Assembly: GCF_023337795.1 (NCBI RefSeq)
Contig: NZ_JALIRS010000019.1
Coordinates: forward strand, 1-51,545
Direction of reading: 5' to 3'
From: Lysinibacillus sp. BPa_S21
GTDB lineage: Bacteria; Bacillota; Bacilli; Bacillales_A; Planococcaceae
DNA: 51,545 nt
Shown: positions 8,053-17,358 of the stretch, one piece after another
Layout: the number at the start of each line of letters is the position of its first letter
How positions within the stretch are numbered: the first letter of the stretch is position 1
Notes under the pieces: model-generated
The model's database searches: none
Told to the model about the DNA's origin: nothing
Seen by the model: only the letters and a program-made list of their open reading frames with translations
Position numbers and translations under genes: made by a program

Positions 8053-8403
8053 ATGGGGAGAGTAATAGGGTTTGAATTAAATAGTCAGGAGCCTGAAAAA
8101 GCCGCTAAGTTTTATGCCGAGGTTTTTGGCTGGGAGGTAGCTGCGCCTAATTGGCAATATTGGGCTGTCACAACTCGGGATGATAGTAAAGCAGGGATTA
8201 ACGGTGGTATTGCTAAGGGGCCACATGACTATCCTTTTGGAACACGTATTCAAATTGAAGTGGATTGTATCGATGAAGCTATTTCCAAAGCTAAACAAAA
8301 TGGTGCTATCATAGTTCGTGACAAAATGGAGTTCGATGAGTTTTATCTTGCCTATATGGTAGATCCAACGGGGCTTGGTTTCGGATTAATTCAAAACAAA
8401 TAA
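8053..8403 (+). CDS. VOC (glyoxalase/bleomycin resistance) family protein
   Basis: A 116-residue single VOC-fold module pair. It has the N-terminal pattern FELNSQEPEKAAKFYAEVFG and ends with a DPTGLGFGL metal-side strand. Such proteins range from dioxygenases to resistance proteins; no substrate can be assigned. The ATG at 8053 follows AGGAGGG at 8 nt; a GTG at 8044 lies inside that ribosome site. Monocistronic with its own terminator. Confidence 0.85.
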   Translation: MGRVIGFELNSQEPEKAAKFYAEVFGWEVAAPNWQYWAVTTRDDSKAGINGGIAKGPHDYPFGTRIQIEVDCIDEAISKAKQNGAIIVRDKMEFDEFYLAYMVDPTGLGFGLIQNK

Positions 8404-8414
8404 TCTATTTAATA

Positions 8415-8447
8415 AGTCTCTGCAAACAATTGCGGAGGCTTTTTTTG
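8415..8447 (+). terminator. Rho-independent terminator after the VOC gene
   Basis: AGTCTCTGCAA pairs with TTGCGGAGGCT (two wobbles), followed by T7. Confidence 0.85.
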
Positions 8448-8507
8448 TAATTAGATTGGAAATAATATCTAAAAAGTATATGATAAATGAGAAAGAGGGG
8501 GAAAGAC

Positions 8508-9599
8508 ATGAAACAAATGATGAAAATGGTGTGTGCGCTATTAATAGCTGTTTGGTTAATACCGCTTGAAGGCGCATATGCAGCAAGCTTCAAAGATTTA
8601 CCCAAGGATAATACATTGATAACGGAAATTGATTACTTAGTGGAAAAAAGAATTATTAATGGCTATCCGAATAACCTATTTAAACCGAATACATATGTAA
8701 CGAGATCACAGGTAGCTGTTATGCTAACACGTGCATTAGGGTTACAGACAACGAATGTAAAAAATCCGAACTATAAGGATGTACCTTCTACACATCCTTA
8801 TTATAAAGAAATTGCGGCAGTACAAAATGCTGGCATTTTCGATTCGGCACAGAAATTTAATCCGAGTGCAACTCTTTCAAGGGGGGACATGGCGATTGTA
8901 CTCCAACGAGCATTTAAATTAAAGGGATCTGAACCTTATTATTTTTCTGATGTGACAGAGAAGACAAGGGGCTATAAGGAAATCTCTGCTATTGCCAATA
9001 ATAATATAATAAGAGGCTATGATGATAGTTCATTTAAGCCTAATAAACCTTTAACGCGAGCTCATTTTTCAGCATTTTTAGCCCGTACATTAACGCTATC
9101 GAATGCGAATTTGTTAAAAGACACGGCGTTTGACTACACGTATAAGTATTATTCAATAAATGACAAAAAACAATATACATTAAAATATCAGTTTAGTCAC
9201 AATGACGAAAAGAATGATGTGTGGAATGTAAAAGATTTGAAATCAAATAAGGTATTTAAAGATGAGCTGCTATTTAGCGACGGTGAGTTTTATGGCCAAG
9301 GATTTGCCGCTGAGTATAGTGGACATTACGATTTATATTTAAGATTACCTCTTAGGATTGGCGTGATTTTGCATGAGGATGAAGGAGGGGTAATTTCAGG
9401 AATCCGAAATACTGTAAAAGCAACAAATGGTACTGTTCAAGCAGGTGGTGTCAATTATCATAATGTTATTGTTTTGGAAGAAACGAACTATTACAGTGGT
9501 GGAGTATGGACATATTACTTTGTCGATGGTATCGGTTTAGTCAAAGAGCTTTATAATGATGTCGTTGTTTATGAGCTACTTGATCGTACAGCCGTTTAA
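8508..9599 (+). CDS. Secreted protein with three SLH domains and an unknown C-terminal domain
   Basis: A 363-residue exported protein. Residues 1-26 form a Sec signal peptide ending near AYAA. Three surface-layer-homology repeats follow (about 27-75, 85-135, 145-195), with motifs such as INGYPNNLFKPNTYVTRSQ and IRGYDDSSFKPNKPLTRAH. They would anchor it to pyruvylated cell-wall polysaccharide. The remaining 165 residues are not recognised. GAGGGGG (8494-8500) lies before ATG 8508; the upstream ATG at 8487 has no ribosome site. Confidence 0.85.
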   Translation: MKQMMKMVCALLIAVWLIPLEGAYAASFKDLPKDNTLITEIDYLVEKRIINGYPNNLFKPNTYVTRSQVAVMLTRALGLQTTNVKNPNYKDVPSTHPYYKEIAAVQNAGIFDSAQKFNPSATLSRGDMAIVLQRAFKLKGSEPYYFSDVTEKTRGYKEISAIANNNIIRGYDDSSFKPNKPLTRAHFSAFLARTLTLSNANLLKDTAFDYTYKYYSINDKKQYTLKYQFSHNDEKNDVWNVKDLKSNKVFKDELLFSDGEFYGQGFAAEYSGHYDLYLRLPLRIGVILHEDEGGVISGIRNTVKATNGTVQAGGVNYHNVIVLEETNYYSGGVWTYYFVDGIGLVKELYNDVVVYELLDRTAV

Positions 9600-9603
9600 A
9601 TGT

Positions 9604-9640
9604 AAGCAAGTCTCCTATTAGTGAGGAGACTTGCTTTTGT
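9604..9640. terminator. Bidirectional terminator between SLH protein and nat genes
   Basis: Perfect 13-bp stem AAGCAAGTCTCCT/AGGAGACTTGCTT, with T-rich sequence on the plus side and A-rich stem ends. It lies between convergent genes. Confidence 0.85.
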
Positions 9641-9649
9641 TATGGAGAA

Positions 9650-10393
9650 CTAGTCTAGTGAAATATGAAAAAAACGATGAAGTGCTTGTCGCCATTCCTT
9701 TTCACTATGAGTAGTATAAGTTGTTAAGGAGTACCCCTCGTATATTCGAAATTCGTTGTTAAGCATTGTATGTCGACCGCGAGGAGTACGAATCATAGCA
9801 ATTTTATTTTCTTGTTTAGAAAGTCGTGGTGCAAACTTTGCATCATTAGCATCATCAAAAAAACTATAAAGTAAACGCCAATTATTCTTTGTTAGTTCGT
9901 ACAGCATCCAGCCGTTCGCTTCATCTCGTTCAATTTTATAAAGTTCTTTACCTTCACGATGTTGATGCCCAGCTATAAGTGGAACTGGCTTACAAGGAGC
10001 TAGTGCGCCTACGCCAACATCTGAAATATATGATTGGCCATCGAAATTGACAAGCAATAGCTGATGCATAGGTACATCCTCAATAGGCGTATCTGCGTCA
10101 TTGTTGCGCCAAAACTGAGCATAGCGATTGGTTACAGAAAAGCCAAGTTCGCGAAGTAGCCAGCTAAATAAAATATTTAGCTCAAAGCAATTGCCTCCGC
10201 GTTGTTGAATAATAATTTTTTGAAAAAGGTCAGGGATAGCGAAGGAGATGCCGTGTTTCAAGGCAACATCTAGGTTCTCATAAGGAATGCTATGTAGATG
10301 TCTTGTTTGGAGCTGACCAAGTAGCTTAATAGATGGCTCTAAAGATCCTTGAAATTGAATTAGCTTTAAATATTGCTGTATTTGTGAATTCAT
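9650..10393 (-). CDS. nat: Arylamine N-acetyltransferase
   Basis: A 247-residue protein. The Cys-His-Asp triad is visible: C69 in RGGNCFE, H110 in VPMHQLLL and D125 in ISDVGVG. NATs transfer acetyl from acetyl-CoA to aromatic amines in the cytoplasm and detoxify arylamines. Length is slightly short of the usual 260-280. The gene is monocistronic and convergent with the SLH protein gene. Confidence 0.93.
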   Translation of the reverse strand: MNSQIQQYLKLIQFQGSLEPSIKLLGQLQTRHLHSIPYENLDVALKHGISFAIPDLFQKIIIQQRGGNCFELNILFSWLLRELGFSVTNRYAQFWRNNDADTPIEDVPMHQLLLVNFDGQSYISDVGVGALAPCKPVPLIAGHQHREGKELYKIERDEANGWMLYELTKNNWRLLYSFFDDANDAKFAPRLSKQENKIAMIRTPRGRHTMLNNEFRIYEGYSLTTYTTHSEKEWRQALHRFFHISLD

Positions 10394-10577
10394 AAAATCG
10401 CCTCACTTCCTCTATTAAATAACATAACCGAAATGGCTTGAGAATACACGTGAATATTAAAAAGAAAATAATAGAAAAGTAGGTAAATAACTTGTAAAAT
10501 GAAAATATTAGCTATTATAAAGAGAAATATTTCCTGTTATTATAGTTAATAATAATGATTGTAAGGTAGGTATACGA

Positions 10578-11303
10578 ATGACAAGCGATATGAAATGGAT
10601 AGAAGTAAATTCATACGATGAAATGAGCGAAGTAGCAGCGGATATTTTCACTAAACAATTACAAGCAAAACCAACAAGTATTTTAGGATTAGCAACGGGT
10701 GGTTCTCCCGTAGGCATGTATAAAGAATTAGTGAAACGTCAACAAGCTGGGAATATATCTTTTAACGACGTGATTACTTTTAACTTAGACGAATATGTAG
10801 GTCTTGAACAATCGAGTCCGGCTAGTTATTGGACATTTATGCATGAGAATCTATTCAATTATGTAGATATTAAAGAAGAAAATATACATTTACCAAATGG
10901 TAAGGCAGAGAATTTAGATGCAGAGTGTGTAGCTTATGATGCTCGAATCAAAGAAGCGGGCGGCATTGATCTTCAGCTACTAGGCATTGGCGTGAACGGA
11001 CATATTGGCTTTAACGAACCAGGCACATCTTTCGATTCAAAAACTAATATTGTAGAGTTAACGGAATCTACACGCACAGAAAATGCAATTTATTTTGATG
11101 ATTTTAAGGATGTACCGACACATGCTATTACAATGGGCATTCAATCTATCATGAATGCCAAGGAAATTGTGCTAATTGCATTCGGTGAAAAAAAACTGGA
11201 GGCTATCGAAAAATTAAAAAGTGGTATCATCACTGAAGATTTCCCGGCAAGCCAATTATTAAATCATCCAAATGTAACGATTATTTACGGCGGAACAAAA
11301 TAG
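10578..11303 (+). CDS. nagB: Glucosamine-6-phosphate deaminase
   Basis: A 241-residue enzyme that converts glucosamine-6-phosphate to fructose-6-phosphate and ammonia. The phosphate-loop motif LGLATGGSPVGMY, the catalytic D71-E72 in LDEYVGL, and H142 in NGHIGFNEPG are all present. AAGGTAGG lies 7 nt before ATG 10578. nagA is not adjacent, and no NagR-type site was seen upstream. Confidence 0.95.
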   Translation: MTSDMKWIEVNSYDEMSEVAADIFTKQLQAKPTSILGLATGGSPVGMYKELVKRQQAGNISFNDVITFNLDEYVGLEQSSPASYWTFMHENLFNYVDIKEENIHLPNGKAENLDAECVAYDARIKEAGGIDLQLLGIGVNGHIGFNEPGTSFDSKTNIVELTESTRTENAIYFDDFKDVPTHAITMGIQSIMNAKEIVLIAFGEKKLEAIEKLKSGIITEDFPASQLLNHPNVTIIYGGTK

Positions 11304-11309
11304 AAATTC

Positions 11310-11347
11310 AGCGTAGACTTTTTATTATTTGAAGTCTACGCTTTTTT
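11310..11347 (+). terminator. Rho-independent terminator after nagB
   Basis: AGCGTAGACTT pairs exactly with AAGTCTACGCT and is followed by T6. The large 21-nt repeat array starts 14 nt later. Confidence 0.9.
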
Positions 11348-11360
11348 ATATTGAAATTAA

Positions 11361-11969
11361 GTGACGGATAGTAGAGCCAAGGTGACGGATGGAAGAGCTC
11401 AAGCGGTGGATAGAAATCAGAGCGACGGATGGAAGAGACAAAATCTTGGATAGAGCAATCGAAAGCGTGGAAAGAAAAGGCAAAGCGGAAAAAGGAGCCA
11501 AGGTGACGGATAGAATCATCAGAACAACGGAAAGAAGAGCCAAGGCGACGGATGGAAACTAGAGCGACGGAAAGAGGAGTTGAAGTGACGGATAGAACAG
11601 TCTAAGTCGTGGATAGAACCGTCAAAATCATGGATAGAAAAGGCAAAGCGGAAAGAAGAGGCAAAGCGACGGATAGAAAGGCGAGAGCGACGGAAAGAAG
11701 GGCCGAAGTGACGGATGGAAACTAGAGCGACGGAAAGAAGAGCCGAAGTGACGGATGGAAAGGCGAGAGCGATGGAAAGAAGAGGCAAAGCGACGGATGG
11801 AAAGGCGAGGGCGACGGATAGAATAGACAAAATCGTGGATAGAGCAATCAAAATCGTGGAAAGAAAAGGCGAAAAAAGAGCCAAGGTGACGGATGGAGCA
11901 GTCTAAGTCGTGGATAGAACCGTCAAAATCGTGGATAGCCCCGTCAAAGTTATGGATAGAACGTAAAAA
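11361..11969 (+). repeat. 21-nt-period tandem array, about 30 degenerate units
   Basis: About 30 units with consensus close to GCGACGGATAGAAGAGCCAA plus one A occupy this intergenic region. Most units are exactly 21 nt; a few are 17-20 or truncated. Longer blocks recur (for example a block with AGTCTAAGTCGTGGATAG occurs twice), showing higher-order duplication. Because 21 is a multiple of three, several long shadow ORFs arise on both strands, but none has a ribosome site or non-repetitive sequence. Function unknown. Confidence 0.9.
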
Positions 11970-12058
11970 GGGAGGAGCATTCACCCTGAGTTCAGATAAT
12001 CAATGCTACAATATAATCTATATGCTAGAATAAGAAAAACTTTATAGGAGGGGTTAGA

Positions 12059-12961
12059 GTGAAAAGCACCGTACCACATTTACAAAAGGGCGATACAGTT
12101 GGTCTTGTGGCTTTATCCAGTCCAGCACAGCCCGAAAAGCTAGGAGATGCTATAGCCTTTCTTGAAGAGCTGGGGCTAAACTATATAATTGGGGATACCA
12201 TTCAGGCAAAGCAGGATTACCTAGCAGGTAGTGATGAAGAGCGTTTGGCCGACTTTCATGAGATGGTGAGAAATCCAGAGGTGAAGGCTATTTTTTGTGT
12301 TAAGGGGGGCTATGGCTCTGCCCGAATTGCGGAGAAGATTGATTATGGACTACTTGAGGAAAATCCGAAAATCTTCTGGGGCTTCTCTGATCTTACATAT
12401 TTACATTGCGCGATTAACGAATATGCTAATTTGGTGACTTTTCATGGACCGTTACTTATGTCTGTAAAAAGAATAGATGATTTATCAAAGAAAATGTTTT
12501 TACAGCTATTTTCACCGATGGAATTACAGTATACGGAGGATATTTCTCCATTAACAACGATTGCACCTGGTGTTGCTCGCGGTCAGATTATTGGTGGGAA
12601 TTTACGTCGCCTTGTTAACACATTAGGGACAAAATTTGAAGTTCGTACGGAAGGGCGCATTTTATTGATTGAGGAGCTTGGAGAAACTATTCCAAGTATC
12701 GATGCGATGCTGCAGCAATTAAAACAGGCGAGAAAGCTTGAGCAATTGGCTGGTGTTATGATCGGTTCCTTTACGCAAACGGAAGCGGATGAAACAGCTC
12801 TATTTACTTTAATGAAGGATTATTTTGCGGATTTAGATGTTCCGGTTGTAGCTGGCTTTAGAATTGGTCATGATTCAACGAATATAGCCATTCCATTAGG
12901 CGTAGATGCTATATTAGATGCACAGGAAAAGACATTGAGGATTTTACCTGGTGTGCATTGA
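12059..12961 (+). CDS. S66 family LD-carboxypeptidase (LdcA/MccF-like)
   Basis: A 300-residue serine peptidase of family S66. The catalytic Ser110 sits in WGFSDLTYLH, Glu205 in LLIEELGE and His271 in IGHDSTN. Members cleave LD bonds of muropeptide tetrapeptides in peptidoglycan recycling, or detoxify microcin C-type compounds (MccF). The product is cytoplasmic. The start is GTG 12059 after AGGAGGGG (12047-12054). A TATAAT at 12012-12017 is a likely -10 box, placed just beyond the repeat array. Confidence 0.9.
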   Translation: MKSTVPHLQKGDTVGLVALSSPAQPEKLGDAIAFLEELGLNYIIGDTIQAKQDYLAGSDEERLADFHEMVRNPEVKAIFCVKGGYGSARIAEKIDYGLLEENPKIFWGFSDLTYLHCAINEYANLVTFHGPLLMSVKRIDDLSKKMFLQLFSPMELQYTEDISPLTTIAPGVARGQIIGGNLRRLVNTLGTKFEVRTEGRILLIEELGETIPSIDAMLQQLKQARKLEQLAGVMIGSFTQTEADETALFTLMKDYFADLDVPVVAGFRIGHDSTNIAIPLGVDAILDAQEKTLRILPGVH

Positions 12962-12963
12962 AA

Positions 12964-13004
12964 GAAGCGCTTAGCACTTTATATAGTGCTGAGCGCTTTC
13001 TTTT
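12964..13004. terminator. Bidirectional terminator between S66 peptidase and catalase genes
   Basis: A long stem GAAGCGCTTAGCACT/AGTGCTGAGCGCTTTC followed by T4 lies between two convergent genes. Confidence 0.85.
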
Positions 13005-13008
13005 GGTT

Positions 13009-14595
13009 TTAATAAGGCTCTGTATCATGCCCTTTATTTGCTGCATCTTTAGGGGCTTCATCACCATCAATATTGCCAAGTGGCTTTGATGAAGACGAAT
13101 TATTTTGAGCTTTTTGTAATCCTTCTTTTAACAAGCGACCATACTCCTCGTCTGCTTCCTCTGCTAATGCAATCATTGTTTCTTGAATGGCTTTATTACA
13201 GACAGCTAAATCACGAATTAAATTTTCAAGCAGTTCTTCACGCTCCCATTGCTCAAAATTGCGATATGTTTCGCCTGCTTGCTTCGTATTGCTTTGGCGG
13301 TCAATGGATTCACGAACGAGATTGCCTTCCACATGTGGTGTATGTTCCTTAGCCTTCTGAGTGGCCTCTTTTAAACCATTTAACATTGAAGGCTCATAGT
13401 TAATATGAGGATTTTGCCCCGGAGCTAAATCTCGCTTAAACAACATTTGACCACCATTTTGATTGGTAGCTACTCGCTTTTTAGGAGCATTAATAGGAAG
13501 TTGTAAATAGTTTGCACCTACACGATGACGCTGTGTGTCAGAGTAGGAGAAAGTGCGCCCCTGTAGCATTTTATCGTCTGAGAAATCCAATCCGTCCACA
13601 AGCACTCCTGTTCCAAATGTAGCCTGTTCAACCTCAGCAAAATAATCTTCTGGATTTTTATTTAACACCATCTTCCCAATTGGATACCACGGGAATTGAT
13701 CATTAGGCCAAAGCTTCGTATCATCTAATGGATCAAAATCGAGCTCGGGATGTGGACCATCCTCCATAATTTGAACGTTAAGCTCCCACTCAGGGTAATC
13801 CTCATTTTCAATGGCATCGTATAAATCCTGTGTGGCATGATTGAAGTTTTTCTTTTGGATTTCTTCTGCTTCTTTTTGGGTTAAGTTTTTAATACCCTGT
13901 AAAGGTTCCCAATGATACTTTACAAGGACGGCTTTGCCTTCACTATTGACCCATTTATACGTGTTGACACCAGAGCCTTGCATCATTCGATAATTAGCGG
14001 GAATACCCCAAGGCGAATAAACGAATGTCACCATATGGAAGGATTCTGGTGAGCTTGCACAGAAATCAAAAAAGCGTTCAACGTCCTGAATATTTGTAAT
14101 CGGATCAGGTTTAAAGGCATGAATCATATCAGGGAATTTCATAGCATCGCGGATAAAGAAGATTTTTAAATTATTGCCAACTAAATCCCAGTTACCATCC
14201 TCAGTATAGAATTTAACAGCAAAGCCTCGTGGATCACGTAATGTTTCTGGTGAATGGCCACCATGAATAACTGTTGAGAAGCGCACAAAAACAGGCGTCT
14301 GCTTCCCCTTATCCTGAAATACTTTTGCCCTTGTATACTTAGAAATAGGATCATCTCCGACAACACCGTATGTCTCAAAATAGCCATGTGCCCCTGCACC
14401 CCGCGCATGAACAACACGCTCAGGAACTCTTTCACGGTCAAAGTGACTTATTTTTTCTATAAAATCATAGTTTTCAAGGGTTGCGGGTCCTCGATTACTG
14501 ACAGTTCGTATATTTTGATTGTTAGTAATTGGATGCCCTTGGCGATTTGTCAAAGTCATGTCATGCTCGTTTGTGGAATCGTGTTGGTTTGTCAT
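13009..14595 (-). CDS. Monofunctional haem catalase
   Basis: A 528-residue small-subunit-type catalase that dismutates H2O2. The distal His63 lies in [12 protein letters not shown], the catalytic Asn near 141 in DLVGNN, and the proximal haem-ligand Tyr in [10 protein letters not shown]. The C-terminus is hydrophilic. It resembles KatA/KatX-type Bacillus catalases, but I do not assign a symbol. Two hairpins with T-runs on the minus strand lie 65-165 nt upstream. Confidence 0.95.
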   Translation of the reverse strand: MTNQHDSTNEHDMTLTNRQGHPITNNQNIRTVSNRGPATLENYDFIEKISHFDRERVPERVVHARGAGAHGYFETYGVVGDDPISKYTRAKVFQDKGKQTPVFVRFSTVIHGGHSPETLRDPRGFAVKFYTEDGNWDLVGNNLKIFFIRDAMKFPDMIHAFKPDPITNIQDVERFFDFCASSPESFHMVTFVYSPWGIPANYRMMQGSGVNTYKWVNSEGKAVLVKYHWEPLQGIKNLTQKEAEEIQKKNFNHATQDLYDAIENEDYPEWELNVQIMEDGPHPELDFDPLDDTKLWPNDQFPWYPIGKMVLNKNPEDYFAEVEQATFGTGVLVDGLDFSDDKMLQGRTFSYSDTQRHRVGANYLQLPINAPKKRVATNQNGGQMLFKRDLAPGQNPHINYEPSMLNGLKEATQKAKEHTPHVEGNLVRESIDRQSNTKQAGETYRNFEQWEREELLENLIRDLAVCNKAIQETMIALAEEADEEYGRLLKEGLQKAQNNSSSSKPLGNIDGDEAPKDAANKGHDTEPY

Positions 14596-14660
14596 TGTTT
14601 AACCCCCTTCTTTGGATATAGTCATTCTGTCCATGTTAGGAGAGAACTAGTCATGAAAAA

Positions 14661-14687
14661 CTCTCTTCCACACTAGGTGGAAGAGAG
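14661..14687 (-). terminator. Hairpin with minus-strand T-run upstream of catalase
   Basis: Perfect 11-bp stem CTCTCTTCCAC/GTGGAAGAGAG. Read on the minus strand it is followed by TTTTT. It may end the upstream DIP1984-like operon or act as an attenuator 65 nt before the catalase start. Confidence 0.7.
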
Positions 14688-14729
14688 TGAATGGTTGCTG
14701 TAATTTAGGGATTTTCGTATGCACTAAAA

Positions 14730-14760
14730 AGCTCTCCTACATACAAGATGTAAGAGAGCT
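14730..14760 (-). terminator. Second minus-strand terminator hairpin
   Basis: AGCTCTCCTACAT and ATGTAAGAGAGCT pair with one mismatch. On the minus strand TTTT follows. With 14661-14687 it makes a tandem pair after the operon ending at 14941. The segment 14770-14940 between operon and hairpins has an unexplained sequence with several short inverted repeats but no gene that I can support. Confidence 0.65.
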
Positions 14761-14940
14761 ATTGGATGGCGTTTTCAAATAATTGTCAAGTGTTTGAGTA
14801 TGGCCATTGCTTATAGTTGGTTATTAGTCATGGGTCATACGATAACAGGTAACTTGTCATTGGTTTCGTGTAAGTTAGCTCCAAAAGCTAGTTTTGAAAA
14901 CAGCACATCCAACTCGGTTTGGAGTCTCACCGCCCCGAGA

Positions 14941-15450
14941 TTAGAAATAACGAGAATCATCGAAGTTAATTTCAATACTATAATTCTTTGCATTGATAAG
15001 ATTCGATAATTTATGGGCATCTTTTTCTAGTGTAATCGCACGCTCACGGTACTCATCTGGCTCATACATCGCAATTTCATAAAGCATTGTATTTTCACCA
15101 TAACCCATGCGTACACTCTCTTTTTCATGCATGCTAAACTCTTTGCACAGCTCGACATCTGCGCGGAGTTGTGTAGCGAGCTCAATTGCTTCAACTAATG
15201 CCAGTTTTTCACCTTTAAAGTCTACTGTGTTTTTTATATTGGCTTCATATACTAAACGATCTAATGTACGAACATCGAGACGTACTTGAGCTAATTCAGC
15301 TTCAATTACTTTCATTGCACGATTACTAGTTTTAGGCGCTTGTCCTTTTTCGACAGTTACAAAAGCGCTACGATGTAGTTCGCTAACAAGCTCTTGAACC
15401 TTTTTTGCTAAAATACTTTTTAGCTTAACGGCTTCTGCAAGATTAATCAT
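14941..15450 (-). CDS. DIP1984-like family protein
   Basis: A 169-residue, largely helical, soluble protein. It begins with INLAEAVKLKSILAKKVQEL and ends with LINAKNYSIEINFD, both reminiscent of the DIP1984 family (unknown function). A central helix pair (about 55-110) may form a coiled coil. It lies 14 nt after the B3/B4-domain gene on the minus strand, so the two are probably co-transcribed. Confidence 0.6.
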   Translation of the reverse strand: MINLAEAVKLKSILAKKVQELVSELHRSAFVTVEKGQAPKTSNRAMKVIEAELAQVRLDVRTLDRLVYEANIKNTVDFKGEKLALVEAIELATQLRADVELCKEFSMHEKESVRMGYGENTMLYEIAMYEPDEYRERAITLEKDAHKLSNLINAKNYSIEINFDDSRYF

Positions 15451-15464
15451 TTAAAACACGTCCT

Positions 15465-16154
15465 TTACAATGTAGTAGATGGTACTGCGTTTGTTAATAG
15501 GGCTATTTTATAATCGCCGCCATGAACTTGGTTAAACATCTTACCAGCAGATGCAAGGAGCTCTTGTGCATTTTCGTCTGACAATGATGGGCGGAGGTAG
15601 AAAATATGTAGAGCCTCGATCGTTTCCTCTGAAACTGCCGTACGTAAAGAATCGACAAACGGTGACCCAAATGCCCCTTCAGCATCATAGCTGTAAAGGA
15701 TATTCTTTAATGAATTAAAACGACCATTTAAGCCCTCATAGCCAGTATCCTCGTTGCCAAGTGCAATGTCTATATTGCCTTGTAGTTTAGCTACATCATA
15801 TAAGCCAACTGGCATCTCATATTGAAGGGAGAAGAAATTATTTAAATCAACACCAGAGTGAAGGGGTGTTAAATAATTTTGTTTACTAATTCGGCGCATT
15901 AAGCTTTCTGCCGAATGACGATAGCGGTTCGGATCTGCGCCAAGCTTTTTCCAAAGTTGTCGCCACTCTGCGATACCCTCTCGTTGCGTTACAGGACTAT
16001 CTTGCATCTCTAAAAAGAGGTTTTCCTGATACAATTGCATACGGCCTTTAATCATTTGAGGCGATTCTGCAACGACAATTTTGGTATAATGAATAATGCC
16101 GATTTTTAGCTCGGGATGTTGTGTCAATAGAGATTGATTAATTGAAATTTCCAT
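15465..16154 (-). CDS. B3/B4 domain protein (PheRS-beta editing-like)
   Basis: A 229-residue cytoplasmic protein of the B3/B4 tRNA-binding fold found in the PheRS beta subunit. Characteristic segments are WRQLWKKLGADPNRYRHSAE and the VGLYDVAKL/DIALG region. Freestanding members may edit or bind misacylated tRNA (inference from the family). It is transcribed divergently from queG, with a 59-nt intergenic region that must hold both promoters. Confidence 0.8.
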   Translation of the reverse strand: MEISINQSLLTQHPELKIGIIHYTKIVVAESPQMIKGRMQLYQENLFLEMQDSPVTQREGIAEWRQLWKKLGADPNRYRHSAESLMRRISKQNYLTPLHSGVDLNNFFSLQYEMPVGLYDVAKLQGNIDIALGNEDTGYEGLNGRFNSLKNILYSYDAEGAFGSPFVDSLRTAVSEETIEALHIFYLRPSLSDENAQELLASAGKMFNQVHGGDYKIALLTNAVPSTTL

Positions 16155-16213
16155 AAAACATCACCTACTTTATCTATTTCTATTATTGTATCATGTAAGG
16201 AGTTGGAAATAAA

Positions 16214-17344
16214 ATGAACATACATGACCTACAACGTGAATTTGTGGCGTATGCAATGTCCATTGGTGTAGACAAAATTGGCTTTACAACAGCAGCTCCA
16301 TTTACAGAATTAAAAAATAGACTGCGCCGTCAGCAAGAACTTGGCTATCAGTCTGGCTTTGAAGAAAGCGATGTTGAAAAACGTACCGAACCACTACAAT
16401 TGTTAGAAGGAGCAGAGAGCATAGTGGCAATCGCTGTAGCCTATCCGTCGCGCATGCAAAATGCACCTGTTGGCAAGAAGGGGGCAAGACGCGGAATTTT
16501 TTGCCGTGCTTCCTGGGGTGTCGATTATCATAAAGCATTACGTGAACGCTTGAAATTATTATCAGCCTGGCTCGAGGAGCGCATAGAAGGAGCGCGTATT
16601 GAATCAATGGTAGATACAGGTGCACTTGTTGATAGAGCAGTTGCAGAACGTGCAGGAATAGGCTGGAGCGGAAAAAACTGCTCGATTATTACGCCTGAGT
16701 TCGGTTCTTATGTATATTTAGGAGAGCTTATTACGAATATCCCTTTTGCACCTGATAAGCCGATGGAGGATGAATGCGGGGATTGCCGTTTATGTTTAGA
16801 TGTTTGTCCAACAGGCGCGTTAATCGAGGGAGGACAACTAGACTCGCAACGTTGTATAGCCTTTTTAACGCAAACTAAAGGAATGCTACCTGATGAGTTT
16901 CGTACCCATATTGGTAATCGTTTGTATGGCTGTGATACATGCCAGACCGTATGTCCAAAGAATAAAGGCAAGATTAACTGGATACATGAGGAATTTAAGC
17001 CTGATCCAGAGCTTGCAAAGCCATTACTTGTACCACTTTTAACGATTTCAAATCGTGAATTCAAAGAAAAGTTTGGACATGTTTCTGGTTCATGGCGGGG
17101 GAAAAAGCCAATTCAACGCAATGCTATTTTGGCACTTGCACATTTTAATGAAGAAGCTGCGGTACCAGATTTAGTCGCACTTCTAGAAAAGGATGAACGA
17201 CCTGTAATTCGAGGAACAGCCGCATGGGCTTTAGGTAAGATAGGCGGGGAGCAGGCCCAATCTGCATTACGTGAGGCAAATGCAAAAGAGCAAGACGAGG
17301 AAGTACTCGTTGAGATTAATAAAGGTTTACAATTTTTTAGTTAA
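16214..17344 (+). CDS. queG: Epoxyqueuosine reductase
   Basis: A 376-residue cobalamin- and Fe-S-dependent enzyme for the last step of queuosine synthesis on tRNA position 34. The VDTGALVDRAVAERAG motif, two ferredoxin-like cysteine clusters (CGDCRLCLDVCP and CDTCQTVCP) and C-terminal HEAT-like repeats (about 300-375) are present. It is followed 15 nt later by trmL, also a position-34 enzyme. Ribosome site AAGGAG is upstream. Confidence 0.95.
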   Translation: MNIHDLQREFVAYAMSIGVDKIGFTTAAPFTELKNRLRRQQELGYQSGFEESDVEKRTEPLQLLEGAESIVAIAVAYPSRMQNAPVGKKGARRGIFCRASWGVDYHKALRERLKLLSAWLEERIEGARIESMVDTGALVDRAVAERAGIGWSGKNCSIITPEFGSYVYLGELITNIPFAPDKPMEDECGDCRLCLDVCPTGALIEGGQLDSQRCIAFLTQTKGMLPDEFRTHIGNRLYGCDTCQTVCPKNKGKINWIHEEFKPDPELAKPLLVPLLTISNREFKEKFGHVSGSWRGKKPIQRNAILALAHFNEEAAVPDLVALLEKDERPVIRGTAAWALGKIGGEQAQSALREANAKEQDEEVLVEINKGLQFFS

Positions 17345-17358
17345 GGAAGTGTACCGTT

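Noticed and set aside
11361..11969. CRISPR array
   Set aside because: The repeats are contiguous and degenerate with no unique spacers, and no cas genes are present.
11519..11984. Long overlapping ORFs on both strands within the 21-nt array
   Set aside because: They arise because the unit length is a multiple of three. The products are low-complexity, have no ribosome sites and are truncated at unit irregularities.
14386..14676. Plus-strand ORFs opposite the catalase gene
   Set aside because: They are shadows of a clear catalase frame and have no ribosome site.
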